Source of the DNA: Chryseobacterium flavum
GTDB taxonomy: Bacteria; Bacteroidota; Bacteroidia; Flavobacteriales; Weeksellaceae
Length of the DNA stretch: 64,000 nucleotides
Reading direction: 5' to 3'
Assembly (NCBI RefSeq): GCF_003385595.1
Contig: NZ_QNUE01000001.1
Coordinates: forward strand, 62,001-126,000
Shown: positions 16,621 to 24,906 of the stretch, one piece after another
How the letters are laid out: every line of letters begins with the position of its first letter
How positions within the stretch are numbered: the stretch's first letter is position 1
Notes under the pieces: model-generated
Database searches by the model: none
Seen by the model: only the letters and a program-made list of their open reading frames with translations
Told to the model about the DNA's origin: nothing
Position numbers and translations under genes: made by a program

Positions 16621-17094
16621 ATGAAAACAAAAATCGGAATTACAGAAAAAAACACAGAAGCTGTTGCAGAACAATTAGCAAAATTATTAGCAGACGAAAC
16701 ACTGCTTTACATCAAAACAAGAAATGCCCACTGGAATGTAACAGGAGATAACTTCCACGCCAATCACATTTTCTTTGAAGAACAGTACAAGCAACTGGAT
16801 GAACTGATGGACAGCGTTGCAGAAAGAATGCGTAAAATCGGACATTATGCACCGGCGACTATGAAAATCTATCTGGAACTGACTCATTTAACGGAATACA
16901 GTGAAAGAACAAACGATGGCCTCGGATACATGAAAGATTTATTAAGTGACCATGAAAGCATCATTGAATTTCTCCGCGGAAACATCACTCCATTTGCAGA
17001 AAAGTACAAAGATTATGGTACCAGTGATTTTATTACAGGCCTGATGGAAACCCATGAAGAAATGGCCTGGATGATCCGCTCCTATTTCAGATAA
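16621..17094 (+). CDS. dps: Dps family DNA-protection ferritin (first copy)
   Basis: The 157-residue protein has the Dps fold: RNAHWNVTGDNFHANHIFFEEQYKQLDE holds the His and Asp/Glu ligands of the inter-subunit ferroxidase centre, followed by MDSVAERMRKIGHYAPAT and LLSDHESIIEFLR. Dps forms a 12-mer that oxidises Fe(II) with hydrogen peroxide and shields DNA. There is no long basic tail, so DNA binding may be weak. It stands directly before a LytTR regulator and carries the shared upstream element at 16513. A second, diverged Dps lies at 33082 on the other strand. Confidence 0.95.
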   Translation: MKTKIGITEKNTEAVAEQLAKLLADETLLYIKTRNAHWNVTGDNFHANHIFFEEQYKQLDELMDSVAERMRKIGHYAPATMKIYLELTHLTEYSERTNDGLGYMKDLLSDHESIIEFLRGNITPFAEKYKDYGTSDFITGLMETHEEMAWMIRSYFR

Positions 17095-17116
17095 CATAAA
17101 ATAAAAAAGTTATAAT

Positions 17117-17124
17117 TATATTTG
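17117..17124 (+). promoter_or_regulatory. -7 element of the LytTR regulator gene
   Basis: TATATTTG matches TAnnTTTG and lies 25 bp before the ATG at 17149. No good -33 TTG is seen at the expected distance, which suggests a weak or activated promoter. Confidence 0.5.
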
Positions 17125-17148
17125 TGTGAATCATAAACAACTATACCT

Positions 17149-17844
17149 ATGAAAGCCTTAATCGTGGATGATAATGATATTGCAAGAACAACATTAGCCC
17201 ATCTCGCCAAACAGGTTCCGGATCTTTCCATTGTCAGCGAGTTTTCCAATGCTATAGAAGCTTACCATTATCTTCAGTCCAATTCCGTCGATCTGATATT
17301 CCTTGATATAGAAATGCCGGAAATGACAGGGATTGAACTCACGAAAACCCTTTCCGGTAAAGAGACCATCATCATTTTCACGACCTCAAAAAAGGAATAT
17401 GCGCTGGAAGCGTTTGAACTTAATATTGCAGATTACCTTCTGAAGCCCATTATGCCGGTAAGATTTCTGCAGGCTGTAAGCAAGGCACAGACGATTCTTG
17501 AAAGCAGAAAAGAAAATGTGGAAATCACAAGGGATGAGTTTCTTTTTGTAAGGGATTCCAATATTACAAGGCGCTTAAAACTGGATGATATTTTCTACGC
17601 AGAAGCCATGGGTGATTATGTAAAATTTTACACCAAGGAAAAGATGTTTGCCATTCACGGTAAAATGAAAACTGCCGAAGAACGTCTTCCCAAGGATCAT
17701 TTTATAAGAGTTCACCGTTCCTATATTGTTTCTGTAGGCAAAATTGACACCCTTCAGGACGGCGGTATTATGATCAACGGCAAATTCATTCCCGTAGCGG
17801 ATGCGTACCGTAAGGCACTCAATACAAGAATGAATGTCTTTTAG
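17149..17844 (+). CDS. LytTR-type response regulator
   Basis: The N-terminal receiver domain (KALIVDDNDIA, phospho-acceptor Asp53 in LIFLDIEMPEMTG, FTTSKKEYALEAF, LLKP) is joined to a LytTR DNA-binding domain (about 130-231: FYAEAMGDYVKFYT, FIRVHRSYIVS). LytTR proteins bind two short direct repeats about 21 bp apart upstream of promoters. Exactly such pairs occur before dps (16513), the unknown gene (21910) and the bicupin (22592). It lies 54 bp after dps and is followed by a hybrid kinase, its probable partner. The link between this regulator and the sites is inferred. Confidence 0.92.
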   Translation: MKALIVDDNDIARTTLAHLAKQVPDLSIVSEFSNAIEAYHYLQSNSVDLIFLDIEMPEMTGIELTKTLSGKETIIIFTTSKKEYALEAFELNIADYLLKPIMPVRFLQAVSKAQTILESRKENVEITRDEFLFVRDSNITRRLKLDDIFYAEAMGDYVKFYTKEKMFAIHGKMKTAEERLPKDHFIRVHRSYIVSVGKIDTLQDGGIMINGKFIPVADAYRKALNTRMNVF

Positions 17845-17864
17845 CATGACAGATATATGGCATG

Positions 17865-17892
17865 TTTGTCCATCTTTTGATCTCTATTTTTG
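17865..17892 (+). promoter_or_regulatory. Promoter of the hybrid kinase gene
   Basis: TTTG (17865-17868) and TATTTTTG (17885-17892), 16 bp apart, resemble the Bacteroidota consensus. The leader to ATG 17957 would be about 60 nt and contains a GC-rich section. Confidence 0.5.
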
Positions 17893-17956
17893 AATGGGCC
17901 CGGAGTAATCCCGGCTCTTCACCGGAACTTTTTATCTTAAAATCAGACCGTTATTT

Positions 17957-20164
17957 ATGAAAAACATATCTTCAGTAATGGATAACAAACGATTCAGCTA
18001 TTTTATTATCCTGACTTTTATTGCGGGCTCACTCCTATTGATAGCGGTTCAGCTCAATTCTGCAGGAAATACCAAAGCGCTGATTCAGAATAACAATACC
18101 TTGCTGAGCGAATTGCGTTCAAGCAATCATTTACGGGAGATTGACCGTGATATTCTGGGGGTGGAAAGCAGAATCAGAGCTTCCATTGCAACGAATGATA
18201 CCACCCATCTTGAAGGCATCGACCAAAAAATCAGTCAGATTGAAAATTTCCTGGATTCTCTTTCCAAAGACAATGTAAACGCCGAAGAAGAAAAGCTGAT
18301 CCACAGGTTAAGTGTTCTTGCCATGGAAAAGAAAACAACCAAAGATAAACTCCTGCACCGTTATCTTTCTGTTGGAAACATGGATGATAATACCTCCATT
18401 GCCAATCCGCGTGCAAGAAAAATTTCTAATGAAATCACCAGCATCACAGCTAAAATATATGAAAGCAGAAAGCTGAATATGGTTGAACTCAGCCAGAAAA
18501 GTGAGGAAATGGGGCAGAAAGCAAGATTTTATGACATTTCAATATTGGTCTTACTGATTTTGGGAGGTTCTGTCGTTGGATATCACATTCTTCGTCAGTT
18601 TAAACGCCAGAGATTACTCATAAGCGAACTTGATATTGCAGAGAAAAAAGCGTTGGTAGCAGCACAGACCAAAGAAAATTTCCTTGCCAATATGAGCCAC
18701 GAAATCAGAACTCCTTTAAGCGGAATTCTCGGGTTTACCAATCTGCTGCAAAAACGCCCACTGGATGAAACTTCAGCAGAATTTGTTTCTTCAATACAAC
18801 GTTCCGGGGAAAACCTGATGGCGATCATTAATGACATTCTGGATTTATCCAAAATAGAAGCCGGGATGATGCGCATTACCCCTGGAATTTTCAGCATCAA
18901 CGGTCTGGTTAATTCCGTAGAAACATTTTTTACAGAACGGGCGAGAGAAAAAGGACTTACCATTTCCAGTACGATTGATCCTTCCATTCCTGACACATTG
19001 GTGGGAGATGCCACAAGACTGACCCAGATTTTAGTGAACCTCATCGGAAATGCCATAAAATTTACCCATCAGGGAAATATTTCTGTTGAAATCTACAGTA
19101 AGCAGCAAACAGAGAAGGAAGCTGTTCTGGGATTTAAAATTTCAGATACCGGAATTGGAATTGACAAAGAAAAGCTCACTGAAATCTTCGAAAGATTCAA
19201 CCAGGGAGAAGATTCAACGACAAGAAATTACGGAGGAACAGGATTAGGCTTATCCATAGTGAAAAGCCTAATTGTACTGCAAAACGGAAACATCGAAGTA
19301 AGCAGTGAACAGGGCAAAGGAACTACATTCCATTTCTATATTCCTTACGGAATTGCTGAGGAACAGCTTACTGTCATTCCAACTGTTGATCCCCACTATT
19401 TTAAAGATAAATCCAATACGCCCCTGAAAGTACTGGTGGTTGATGATAATGTGATCAATCAAAGCCTGATGAAACATCTGCTCTCCCAGTGGAATATTGA
19501 TTTTCATATTGCATCGAATGGTCTTGAAGGAGTAAGCTATCTCAAAAGCAATGCATGTGATCTGGTTTTAATGGATATACAGATGCCGCAGATGGACGGA
19601 TATGCAGCTACCCAAAAAATACGGGAAGAACTCAGACTGGATATTCCGATCATCGCAATGACCGCCCATGCGCTGGCAGGGGAAAGAGAAAGATGCCTGA
19701 GCCGTGGGATGAGCGAATATATTCCTAAGCCTGTCAATGAAGAAGAGTTGTTTATGCTGATTTCGAAACTCGGGTTTAAAGAAAATAATAAAAACGAAAA
19801 GAAAACCGAAAATCCATCATCTGACCATCAGTATATTGATCTCACTTATATGCAGACGGTAAGCGGCGGCGATAAAAGCTTCGAACAAATGGTCACTCAA
19901 CAGTTTATTGAGAATATTCCCGATCATCTACAGAAATTGACAACAGCTTATGAAAACCGGGATTTTCCAGGGATGAAACTGTGGGCTCATGATCTGAAAT
20001 CCAGCATTGCAATCATGGGATTACATCCTCTGTTAAAGGAAAAACTTGATATTCTTGAAACAGCATCAGCAGAAAGCTCTGATCTGCAAAAAATACTGAC
20101 AGTAGTACAGAACGTTTTGTTGAAAGCCGTTTCTGAAGCTGAAGCATTTTCAAAAACAATTTAA
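17957..20164 (+). CDS. Hybrid sensor histidine kinase (HisKA, HATPase, receiver, HPt)
   Basis: A 735-residue inner membrane kinase. One membrane helix (about 14-32), a helical periplasmic sensor region, and a second helix (about 193-212) precede HisKA with His248 in NMSHEIRTPLSG. The ATPase domain follows (NLIGNAIKF, DTGIGI, GGTGLGLSI). The receiver domain (LVVDDNVINQS, MDIQMPQMDG, KPVNEEEL) and a C-terminal HPt domain (WAHDLKSS) complete an internal phosphorelay. The arrangement resembles BarA-type kinases. The nearest output is the LytTR regulator 112 bp upstream. The signal sensed is unknown. An OYE reductase follows after 12 bp. Confidence 0.94.
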   Translation: MKNISSVMDNKRFSYFIILTFIAGSLLLIAVQLNSAGNTKALIQNNNTLLSELRSSNHLREIDRDILGVESRIRASIATNDTTHLEGIDQKISQIENFLDSLSKDNVNAEEEKLIHRLSVLAMEKKTTKDKLLHRYLSVGNMDDNTSIANPRARKISNEITSITAKIYESRKLNMVELSQKSEEMGQKARFYDISILVLLILGGSVVGYHILRQFKRQRLLISELDIAEKKALVAAQTKENFLANMSHEIRTPLSGILGFTNLLQKRPLDETSAEFVSSIQRSGENLMAIINDILDLSKIEAGMMRITPGIFSINGLVNSVETFFTERAREKGLTISSTIDPSIPDTLVGDATRLTQILVNLIGNAIKFTHQGNISVEIYSKQQTEKEAVLGFKISDTGIGIDKEKLTEIFERFNQGEDSTTRNYGGTGLGLSIVKSLIVLQNGNIEVSSEQGKGTTFHFYIPYGIAEEQLTVIPTVDPHYFKDKSNTPLKVLVVDDNVINQSLMKHLLSQWNIDFHIASNGLEGVSYLKSNACDLVLMDIQMPQMDGYAATQKIREELRLDIPIIAMTAHALAGERERCLSRGMSEYIPKPVNEEELFMLISKLGFKENNKNEKKTENPSSDHQYIDLTYMQTVSGGDKSFEQMVTQQFIENIPDHLQKLTTAYENRDFPGMKLWAHDLKSSIAIMGLHPLLKEKLDILETASAESSDLQKILTVVQNVLLKAVSEAEAFSKTI

Positions 20165-20176
20165 AAATAAGAAAAA

Positions 20177-21235
20177 ATGAATTTATTCTCGCCTATACAC
20201 ATTCGCAATCTTACCTTAAAGAACAGGATTGCACTATCTCCTATGCAGCAATACAGCGCTAAAAACGGAATCCCGGGCAACTGGCATCTCGTTCACCTTG
20301 GAAGCAGGGCCGTTGGCGGTGCAGGATTGATTCTTACCGAATGTACAGCCGTTTCAGAAGAAGGTCTGGCTACATTATCCGATGTAGGGATCTGGAACGA
20401 TGAACAGAAAAATGCCTGGAAAAACATCGTAAATTTTGTGCATGAACAGGATGCAAAAATAGGGGTTCAACTCTGGCATGCAGGAGGAAAGGGCAGCCTG
20501 AAACATCCCAATGAAAGAATGAAACCTCTCACTCCGGAAGAAGGAGGCTGGACGGTAAAATCATCTTCTGCCCAGGAATTCAACGGAGTTTTTGCAGAAG
20601 AGCTCACCATTGATGAGATACAGGAACTAAAGACTAAATTCGTTAAAGCAGCCCTTCGTGCCATTGAAGCAGGCTTTGATACCATTGAACTTCATGCGGC
20701 ACATGGTTACCTGTTCCATCAGTTTTATTCCGCAGTGATCAACAAAAGACAGGATGAATATGGCGGAAGTTTTGAGAATAGGATCCGTTTTCTTGTAGAA
20801 ACTGTTCAGGAAATCAGGAAAGTTATTCCTGCTGAAATGCCTCTGTTTGTAAGAATTTCTGCAGTTGATTATATAGAATCAGATGAAGCATGGGCTCTGG
20901 AAGACAGTATCAGGCTTTCGGAAATCCTTAAAGGAAATGGTGTAGATTTCATCACGGCATCCGGCGGAGGATTTACCAATGTAAGCAAGAATAAGGTATT
21001 TCCGGGATATCAGGTTCCTTTTGCAAAAGCGATTAAAGAACAGACCGGGATTTTAACAGGAGCTGTCGGAATGATTACCGAAGCAGAACAAGCCAATGGG
21101 ATTATTACCAATGGGAATGCAGATCTGGTGATCATCGCCCGGGAACATCTGAGAGATCCTTATTTTGCCATTCATTCTGCTAAAGCATTAGGTGCTGAAA
21201 CAGAAATTCCGTGGCAGTATAAAAGGGCATATTAA
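20177..21235 (+). CDS. Old Yellow Enzyme family NADH:flavin oxidoreductase (YqjM-like)
   Basis: TIM-barrel flavoprotein of 352 residues. RIALSPMQQYSA, GAGLILTECTAV, GVQLWHAG and ELHAAHGYLFHQFYSAVINKRQDEYGGS are the FMN and substrate-binding motifs of OYE enzymes, and IKEQTGILTGAVGMI with GNADLVIIAREHLRDPYFA closes the FMN phosphate site. The His-Ala-Ala-His pair matches the YqjM branch. It reduces activated C=C bonds in enals, enones or nitro compounds with NAD(P)H and is often induced by electrophile or peroxide stress. It is 12 bp after the hybrid kinase, so probably co-transcribed, and 22 bp before the next gene. Confidence 0.93.
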   Translation: MNLFSPIHIRNLTLKNRIALSPMQQYSAKNGIPGNWHLVHLGSRAVGGAGLILTECTAVSEEGLATLSDVGIWNDEQKNAWKNIVNFVHEQDAKIGVQLWHAGGKGSLKHPNERMKPLTPEEGGWTVKSSSAQEFNGVFAEELTIDEIQELKTKFVKAALRAIEAGFDTIELHAAHGYLFHQFYSAVINKRQDEYGGSFENRIRFLVETVQEIRKVIPAEMPLFVRISAVDYIESDEAWALEDSIRLSEILKGNGVDFITASGGGFTNVSKNKVFPGYQVPFAKAIKEQTGILTGAVGMITEAEQANGIITNGNADLVIIAREHLRDPYFAIHSAKALGAETEIPWQYKRAY

Positions 21236-21257
21236 ATTAACCAGTAAAAAATCAGTT

Positions 21258-21809
21258 ATGGAAAATCAGGGTGCTTCAGTAGTCATTACCCATCATATTC
21301 TGGATGGAAAACAATCACAGTATGAAAAATGGCTGGACGAAATTATTCCTGTCACCAGGCATTCGGAAGGCTTTATTGATCTTCAGATCGTTCGTCCGAT
21401 TCCTGATCTGACTTTTGTGTACACTGTCATTATCCGTTTTGATACGATTAACAACCTTAAAAGCTGGATGGAGTCGGATAACCGGAAAAAACTCATTGAG
21501 AAAGCCAATCCGATGTTCAGGAAAAACGACCATTACCAGATCAGATCCGGGCTTGATTTTCTTTTTACGACAGAAAATGAAGGGAATAAAGTTCCGGTAC
21601 GCTGGAAACAGTTTCTGGCAACCTGGTCTGCCATTTATCCGCTGTCTGTTCTTATTCCTGCTTTGATCATTCCTTTTTTACGATTTTTACATATTCCGCC
21701 CAATCATTATTCTGATGGATTCATCAATTCCGGAATCATTGTTTTTCTGATGGTATTTGCTGTGATGCCCAATTATACCAGGCTGATCAAAAAATGGCTG
21801 TATCAATAA
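21258..21809 (+). CDS. Antibiotic-biosynthesis-monooxygenase-like domain with membrane tail
   Basis: Residues about 1-105 resemble the ABM dimeric alpha/beta-barrel (VVITHHILDGKQSQYEKWLDEI, HSEGFIDLQIVRP, TYVIIRFD-like strand, LKSWMESDNRKKLIEKANP). Two membrane helices follow (about 120-140 and 155-172). This ABM-plus-two-helix layout is found in a widespread group of integral membrane proteins of unknown function. The frame is open back to 21192, overlapping the OYE gene, but ATG 21258 begins right at the first strand. It follows OYE by 22 bp and is closed by a terminator at 21835. Confidence 0.8.
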   Translation: MENQGASVVITHHILDGKQSQYEKWLDEIIPVTRHSEGFIDLQIVRPIPDLTFVYTVIIRFDTINNLKSWMESDNRKKLIEKANPMFRKNDHYQIRSGLDFLFTTENEGNKVPVRWKQFLATWSAIYPLSVLIPALIIPFLRFLHIPPNHYSDGFINSGIIVFLMVFAVMPNYTRLIKKWLYQ

Positions 21810-21834
21810 CCCTATTTAAAAATTATCCTTCATC

Positions 21835-21864
21835 AATCACTGTAACCCACAGTGATTTTTTTGT
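21835..21864 (+). terminator. Rho-independent terminator
   Basis: AATCACTGT / ACAGTGATT with a 5-nt loop (21835-21857), followed by a T run. It ends the block starting at the hybrid kinase. Confidence 0.85.
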
Positions 21865-21909
21865 TTTCATAGTGTTCACCCTGTTACCATTTGAACACCA
21901 CCAGCTTAT

Positions 21910-21977
21910 TCAACGATACTTTTCGCCTGTTGAGCGAACGGCAGGCAAAATTAAAATGACCGGTTTGTAGCTTTACA
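21910..21977 (+). promoter_or_regulatory. Shared activator site and -7 region, copy 2
   Basis: TCAACGA (21910-21916) and TGAGCGA (21931-21937) are 21 bp apart, with GCC between them. CTTTACA starts exactly 32 bp after the element (21971-21977), within TAGCTTTA, a near match to TAnnTTTG. The ATG at 22011 is 40 bp from CTTTACA. Spacing is the same as at 16513 and 22592. Confidence 0.75.
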
Positions 21978-22010
21978 TCATCAATAACATAACAATCAAA
22001 ATCAATTATT

Positions 22011-22568
22011 ATGGAAATCTTACAAACTCCCGAAAATGCCTTATCGCATTCAAGTGTAAACGCCATCATCAATGCACCCATTGAAAAAGTAAATATCGCA
22101 GACTGGCTGCTTAATCTGCCGGATGCGGAATACCAGCGCTGCTCTACCCAGCATATCGGAGCTGCTATTTCAGTTACTTTTGACGGTAAGCCAGTGTCTT
22201 TAAATGTAGAAACGATTGGAGATGCACTGATGGTTCAGCATTATGTTGCAGATGTTCACCGTCCCGATTACTGCCGCATGCTTTCGATCTCTGATTCAAT
22301 TACAAAAAACGGACGTACAAAAGTTCAGGTCTTATGGGAACTGAAAGTAACAAAGATTGATGAAAAGACCTGTCTTTACACCAATGAAATTCATGCGACA
22401 GCCACTCCCGAAATGTTTGAATATCTGAAAGAACACGGAATCAACCTTGCAGATGCCGCTGCATCCAGACAGGCAGCTTCTGACGCCCATAATCATGAGG
22501 AAACCCCGAATTTTGCAAAAAGCATTGAAAATAAAGCACTGACAGGTCAATATAACCAGCCTTTTTAA
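22011..22568 (+). CDS. Conserved-looking protein of unknown function, possibly SRPBCC-like
   Basis: A soluble 185-residue protein without signal peptide. It opens with VNAIINAPIEKVNIADWLLNLPDAEYQRCS, then FDGKPVSLNVETIGDALMVQHYVAD, VQVLWELKVTKID and LYTNEIHATATPEMFEYL. Alternating strands and a long C-terminal helix could form a START/SRPBCC-type ligand-binding fold, but I do not recognise a named family. The C-terminal part is His/Glu-rich (DAHNHEETPNF). It has its own copy of the shared activator element, so it likely belongs to the same regulon as dps and the bicupin. No function is assigned. Confidence 0.65.
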   Translation: MEILQTPENALSHSSVNAIINAPIEKVNIADWLLNLPDAEYQRCSTQHIGAAISVTFDGKPVSLNVETIGDALMVQHYVADVHRPDYCRMLSISDSITKNGRTKVQVLWELKVTKIDEKTCLYTNEIHATATPEMFEYLKEHGINLADAAASRQAASDAHNHEETPNFAKSIENKALTGQYNQPF

Positions 22569-22591
22569 AAAATGGCAGAACCTCTATATCC

Positions 22592-22659
22592 TCAACGACT
22601 CATTTTGCCTTTTCACCGAATGACATCAAGTAAAAGTAAAATTCAGGAGTAGCTTTACA
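22592..22659 (+). promoter_or_regulatory. Shared activator site and -7 region, copy 3 (bicupin promoter)
   Basis: TCAACGA (22592-22598) and TCACCGA (22613-22619) are 21 bp apart with GCC between them. CTTTACA begins 32 bp after the element (22653-22659), again within TAGCTTTA. The ATG at 22694 follows 41 bp later. Confidence 0.75.
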
Positions 22660-22693
22660 ATAGCAAAAAGAATTAATCACAAAAAACAATACT

Positions 22694-23740
22694 ATGAATC
22701 CATCATCATTAAGTTTCAGATACGAATTAGAAAAAAAAGAACCGCGTACCAGTGACGGTGGAACAACAAGAGGTGCTTCCGTAAAAGAATTCCCTGCTTC
22801 TGTAGGTATTGCCGGAGTTTCCATGAGATTACAGCCCGGAAGCATGAGAGAACTTCACTGGCATGCCAATGCCGCAGAATGGGCGTATGTGATTTCAGGA
22901 ACGGTACGTACCACCATTATCCATCCGGACGGACGAAGTTATACCGATAATTTTGAACCGGGTGATGTCTGGTATTTTCCAAAAGGTTACGGACACTCCA
23001 TTCAGGCTACAGGAACAGAAGAATGTCATTTTATCCTGATTTTTGACAACGGTAATTTTTCAGAAGACCATACCTTCAGCGTTACAGATTTTGTTTCAAG
23101 TATGCCTCCTGAAATTGTTGCACAGAATTTAGGTCTGAGCCTTGAAGAAGTGGCAGAACTTCCGCAGAAAGAGGTTTACTTCGCAGCAGGAGTTGTTCCG
23201 GATGAACTGTCCGTGAATGCTGCAGCCCGTCCCGAGGAATCAGATATTGAACTGACTAGCCTGCACCGCTATCCTCTGCATTCCCAGCAGCCAAGAATCA
23301 TTCCCGGTGGTGGTCTGCAAAGATTGGTTACCCGTAAGGAATTTCCGATCAGCACCACAATGGCGGGTTCTATATTGGAACTGCAGCCTGGTGCTTTAAG
23401 AGAAATGCACTGGCATCCCAATGCGGACGAATGGCAGTATTTTATCTCCGGACAGGCAGAAATGTCGGTGTTCCTGGCAGAAGGAGTTTCTGTGACGGAG
23501 CAGTTCAATGCAGGTGATGTTGGCTATGTGCCTATGGGAGCCGGGCATTATATCAAAAATACAGGAGATACGGTCTGTAAAGTCTTAATCGGATTTAATA
23601 ACGGTACCTACGAATCCATTGATATCAGCGAATGGCTGGCAGGAAACCCTAAAGATGTGGTCATCACCAATTTCGGACTGAAGGAAGGAGAAATAGAAGA
23701 ATTTCCCGAAAAGAAAATATTCATCAAACCTGGAAAATAG
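22694..23740 (+). CDS. Oxalate decarboxylase family bicupin
   Basis: Two tandem cupin domains in 348 residues. The first has His55, His57, Glu62 and His101 (HWHANAAEW, YGHSIQ), the second HWHPNADEW and AGHYIKN, each a 3-His/1-Glu manganese site. The lid segment SEDHT (123-127) keeps the Glu at the place of the catalytic lid Glu of Bacillus OxdC (SENST), which favours decarboxylase over oxidase activity. The reaction would be oxalate to formate and CO2. There is no signal peptide, unlike many fungal forms, so it is cytoplasmic. It heads a block with DUF1275, a peroxiredoxin and a DsbA-like gene. Confidence 0.88.
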   Translation: MNPSSLSFRYELEKKEPRTSDGGTTRGASVKEFPASVGIAGVSMRLQPGSMRELHWHANAAEWAYVISGTVRTTIIHPDGRSYTDNFEPGDVWYFPKGYGHSIQATGTEECHFILIFDNGNFSEDHTFSVTDFVSSMPPEIVAQNLGLSLEEVAELPQKEVYFAAGVVPDELSVNAAARPEESDIELTSLHRYPLHSQQPRIIPGGGLQRLVTRKEFPISTTMAGSILELQPGALREMHWHPNADEWQYFISGQAEMSVFLAEGVSVTEQFNAGDVGYVPMGAGHYIKNTGDTVCKVLIGFNNGTYESIDISEWLAGNPKDVVITNFGLKEGEIEEFPEKKIFIKPGK

Positions 23741-23745
23741 CGCCT

Positions 23746-24438
23746 GTGCTACCGGAAACAAAAATCCTGCTCACTAACAAGACCGTCAGAACGCAGGAGA
23801 AACTGGCAGTATTCCTTGCTTTTATCGCAGGATATACAGATGCTACAGGGCTGATACGATGGAAAACCTATGTTTCTTTTATGAGTGGCAATACGACCCA
23901 ACTAGGAGCAGCTGTTTTCAGTGAAAAATATGGTGTTATCATCAGTTCTGCCATTGTAATCAGCTTTTTTCTGGCGGGGATTTATACAGGAACGTGTCTA
24001 TCATTATCAAAGAAGCTCAGAAGCACAAAGATGATCTTCTATACGGTTTCCGGCATCATGATCCTTTACAGTATCACTGATTACTATGAGCATATTGCCA
24101 ATGAAGTGTCTATAGCTGTTATCGGTTTCTCTATGGGTCTTATGAATACCATTGTCACATCGGTAGGTAACCAAAAGATCAACACCGATTTTGTGACAGG
24201 AACTTTAAACAGCCTGGCAAGAACAGCTGCTCTTTTTGTCATGAGTGATCAGGCAGAGGAGCGGAAGGAATACAAAATAAATATTTTTCATTTGTTATTC
24301 TTATGGATGGGTTTCCTCTCTGGTGCTTCAGTTGCTCCTTTCCTACTCTTTTATTTAGGAAACTGGACGTTGATGTTTCCGGCAGCCTTACTGCTCATCT
24401 GTGCATTCACAATACCAATTACAACGATTAAAAACTAA
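23746..24438 (+). CDS. DUF1275 (YoaK-type) membrane protein, first copy
   Basis: A 230-residue integral membrane protein with about six helices. AFIAGYTDATGLIRWKTYVSFMSGNTTQLG is the signature of DUF1275, and MGLMNTIVTSVGNQKINTDFVTGTLNSLARTA is its second conserved block. Function is unknown; the family shares a distant similarity with transporters. The start is GTG at 23746, only 5 bp after the bicupin stop, so the two are translated from one message. A paralogue with the same motifs lies at 32412 on the other strand, also beside a dps gene. Confidence 0.87.
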   Translation: MLPETKILLTNKTVRTQEKLAVFLAFIAGYTDATGLIRWKTYVSFMSGNTTQLGAAVFSEKYGVIISSAIVISFFLAGIYTGTCLSLSKKLRSTKMIFYTVSGIMILYSITDYYEHIANEVSIAVIGFSMGLMNTIVTSVGNQKINTDFVTGTLNSLARTAALFVMSDQAEERKEYKINIFHLLFLWMGFLSGASVAPFLLFYLGNWTLMFPAALLLICAFTIPITTIKN

Positions 24439-24442
24439 TCCT

Positions 24443-24904
24443 ATGCTAGAAAAAAATACGGTTGCTCCTGATTTTACATTATTTGCAACCCCGGATCAGA
24501 AGATTACCTTATCTGAATTCAGAGGACGAAACGTTATCCTTGCATTTTACCCCGCAGACTGGAGCCCGGTGTGCAGTGACCAGATGGCATTATACAACGA
24601 AATGCTGAAGTATTTCAAAAAATATGATGCAGAGATTTTCGGAATTTCCGTAGACAGCAAATGGTGCCACCTGGCATTTTCACAATCCAGAAACCTGCAC
24701 TTTCCACTGCTTGCAGACTTTGAAGCCAAAGGAGAAACAGCCAGGAAATATGGTGTTTACAATGACGAAGAAGGAGAATGCAACAGAGCCCTTTTTGTCA
24801 TCAATAAAGACGGCCTCATCGAATGGAGCTATCTCTCTCCCACCGCCATCAATCCTGGCGCGGACGGAATTTTAGAAGCATTAGAAAACCTTAACACGAA
24901 ATAA
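24443..24904 (+). CDS. Peroxiredoxin (AhpC/BCP-like)
   Basis: Thioredoxin-fold peroxidase of 153 residues. APDFTLFATPDQKITLSEFRGRNVILAFYPADWSPVCSDQ holds the peroxidatic Cys44 in an unusual PVCSDQ context (commonly FVCPTE or GCTxE). FGISVDSKWCHLAFSQ and FALLADF-like strands complete the fold; extra Cys residues occur at KWCH and GECNRA. It would reduce hydrogen peroxide or organic peroxides. The frame extends upstream to 24401 but overlaps the DUF1275 gene; ATG 24443 sits 4 bp after that stop. The DsbA-like gene follows after 2 bp and could serve as a thiol partner. Confidence 0.9.
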   Translation: MLEKNTVAPDFTLFATPDQKITLSEFRGRNVILAFYPADWSPVCSDQMALYNEMLKYFKKYDAEIFGISVDSKWCHLAFSQSRNLHFPLLADFEAKGETARKYGVYNDEEGECNRALFVINKDGLIEWSYLSPTAINPGADGILEALENLNTK

Positions 24905-24906
24905 TT

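Noticed and set aside
16479..16751. 90-codon frame upstream of dps
   Set aside because: It runs through the shared promoter element and continues out of frame into dps.
21192..21257. Longer N-terminus of the ABM-like protein
   Set aside because: The extension overlaps the OYE coding sequence and adds a basic stretch unrelated to the domain; ATG 21258 fits.
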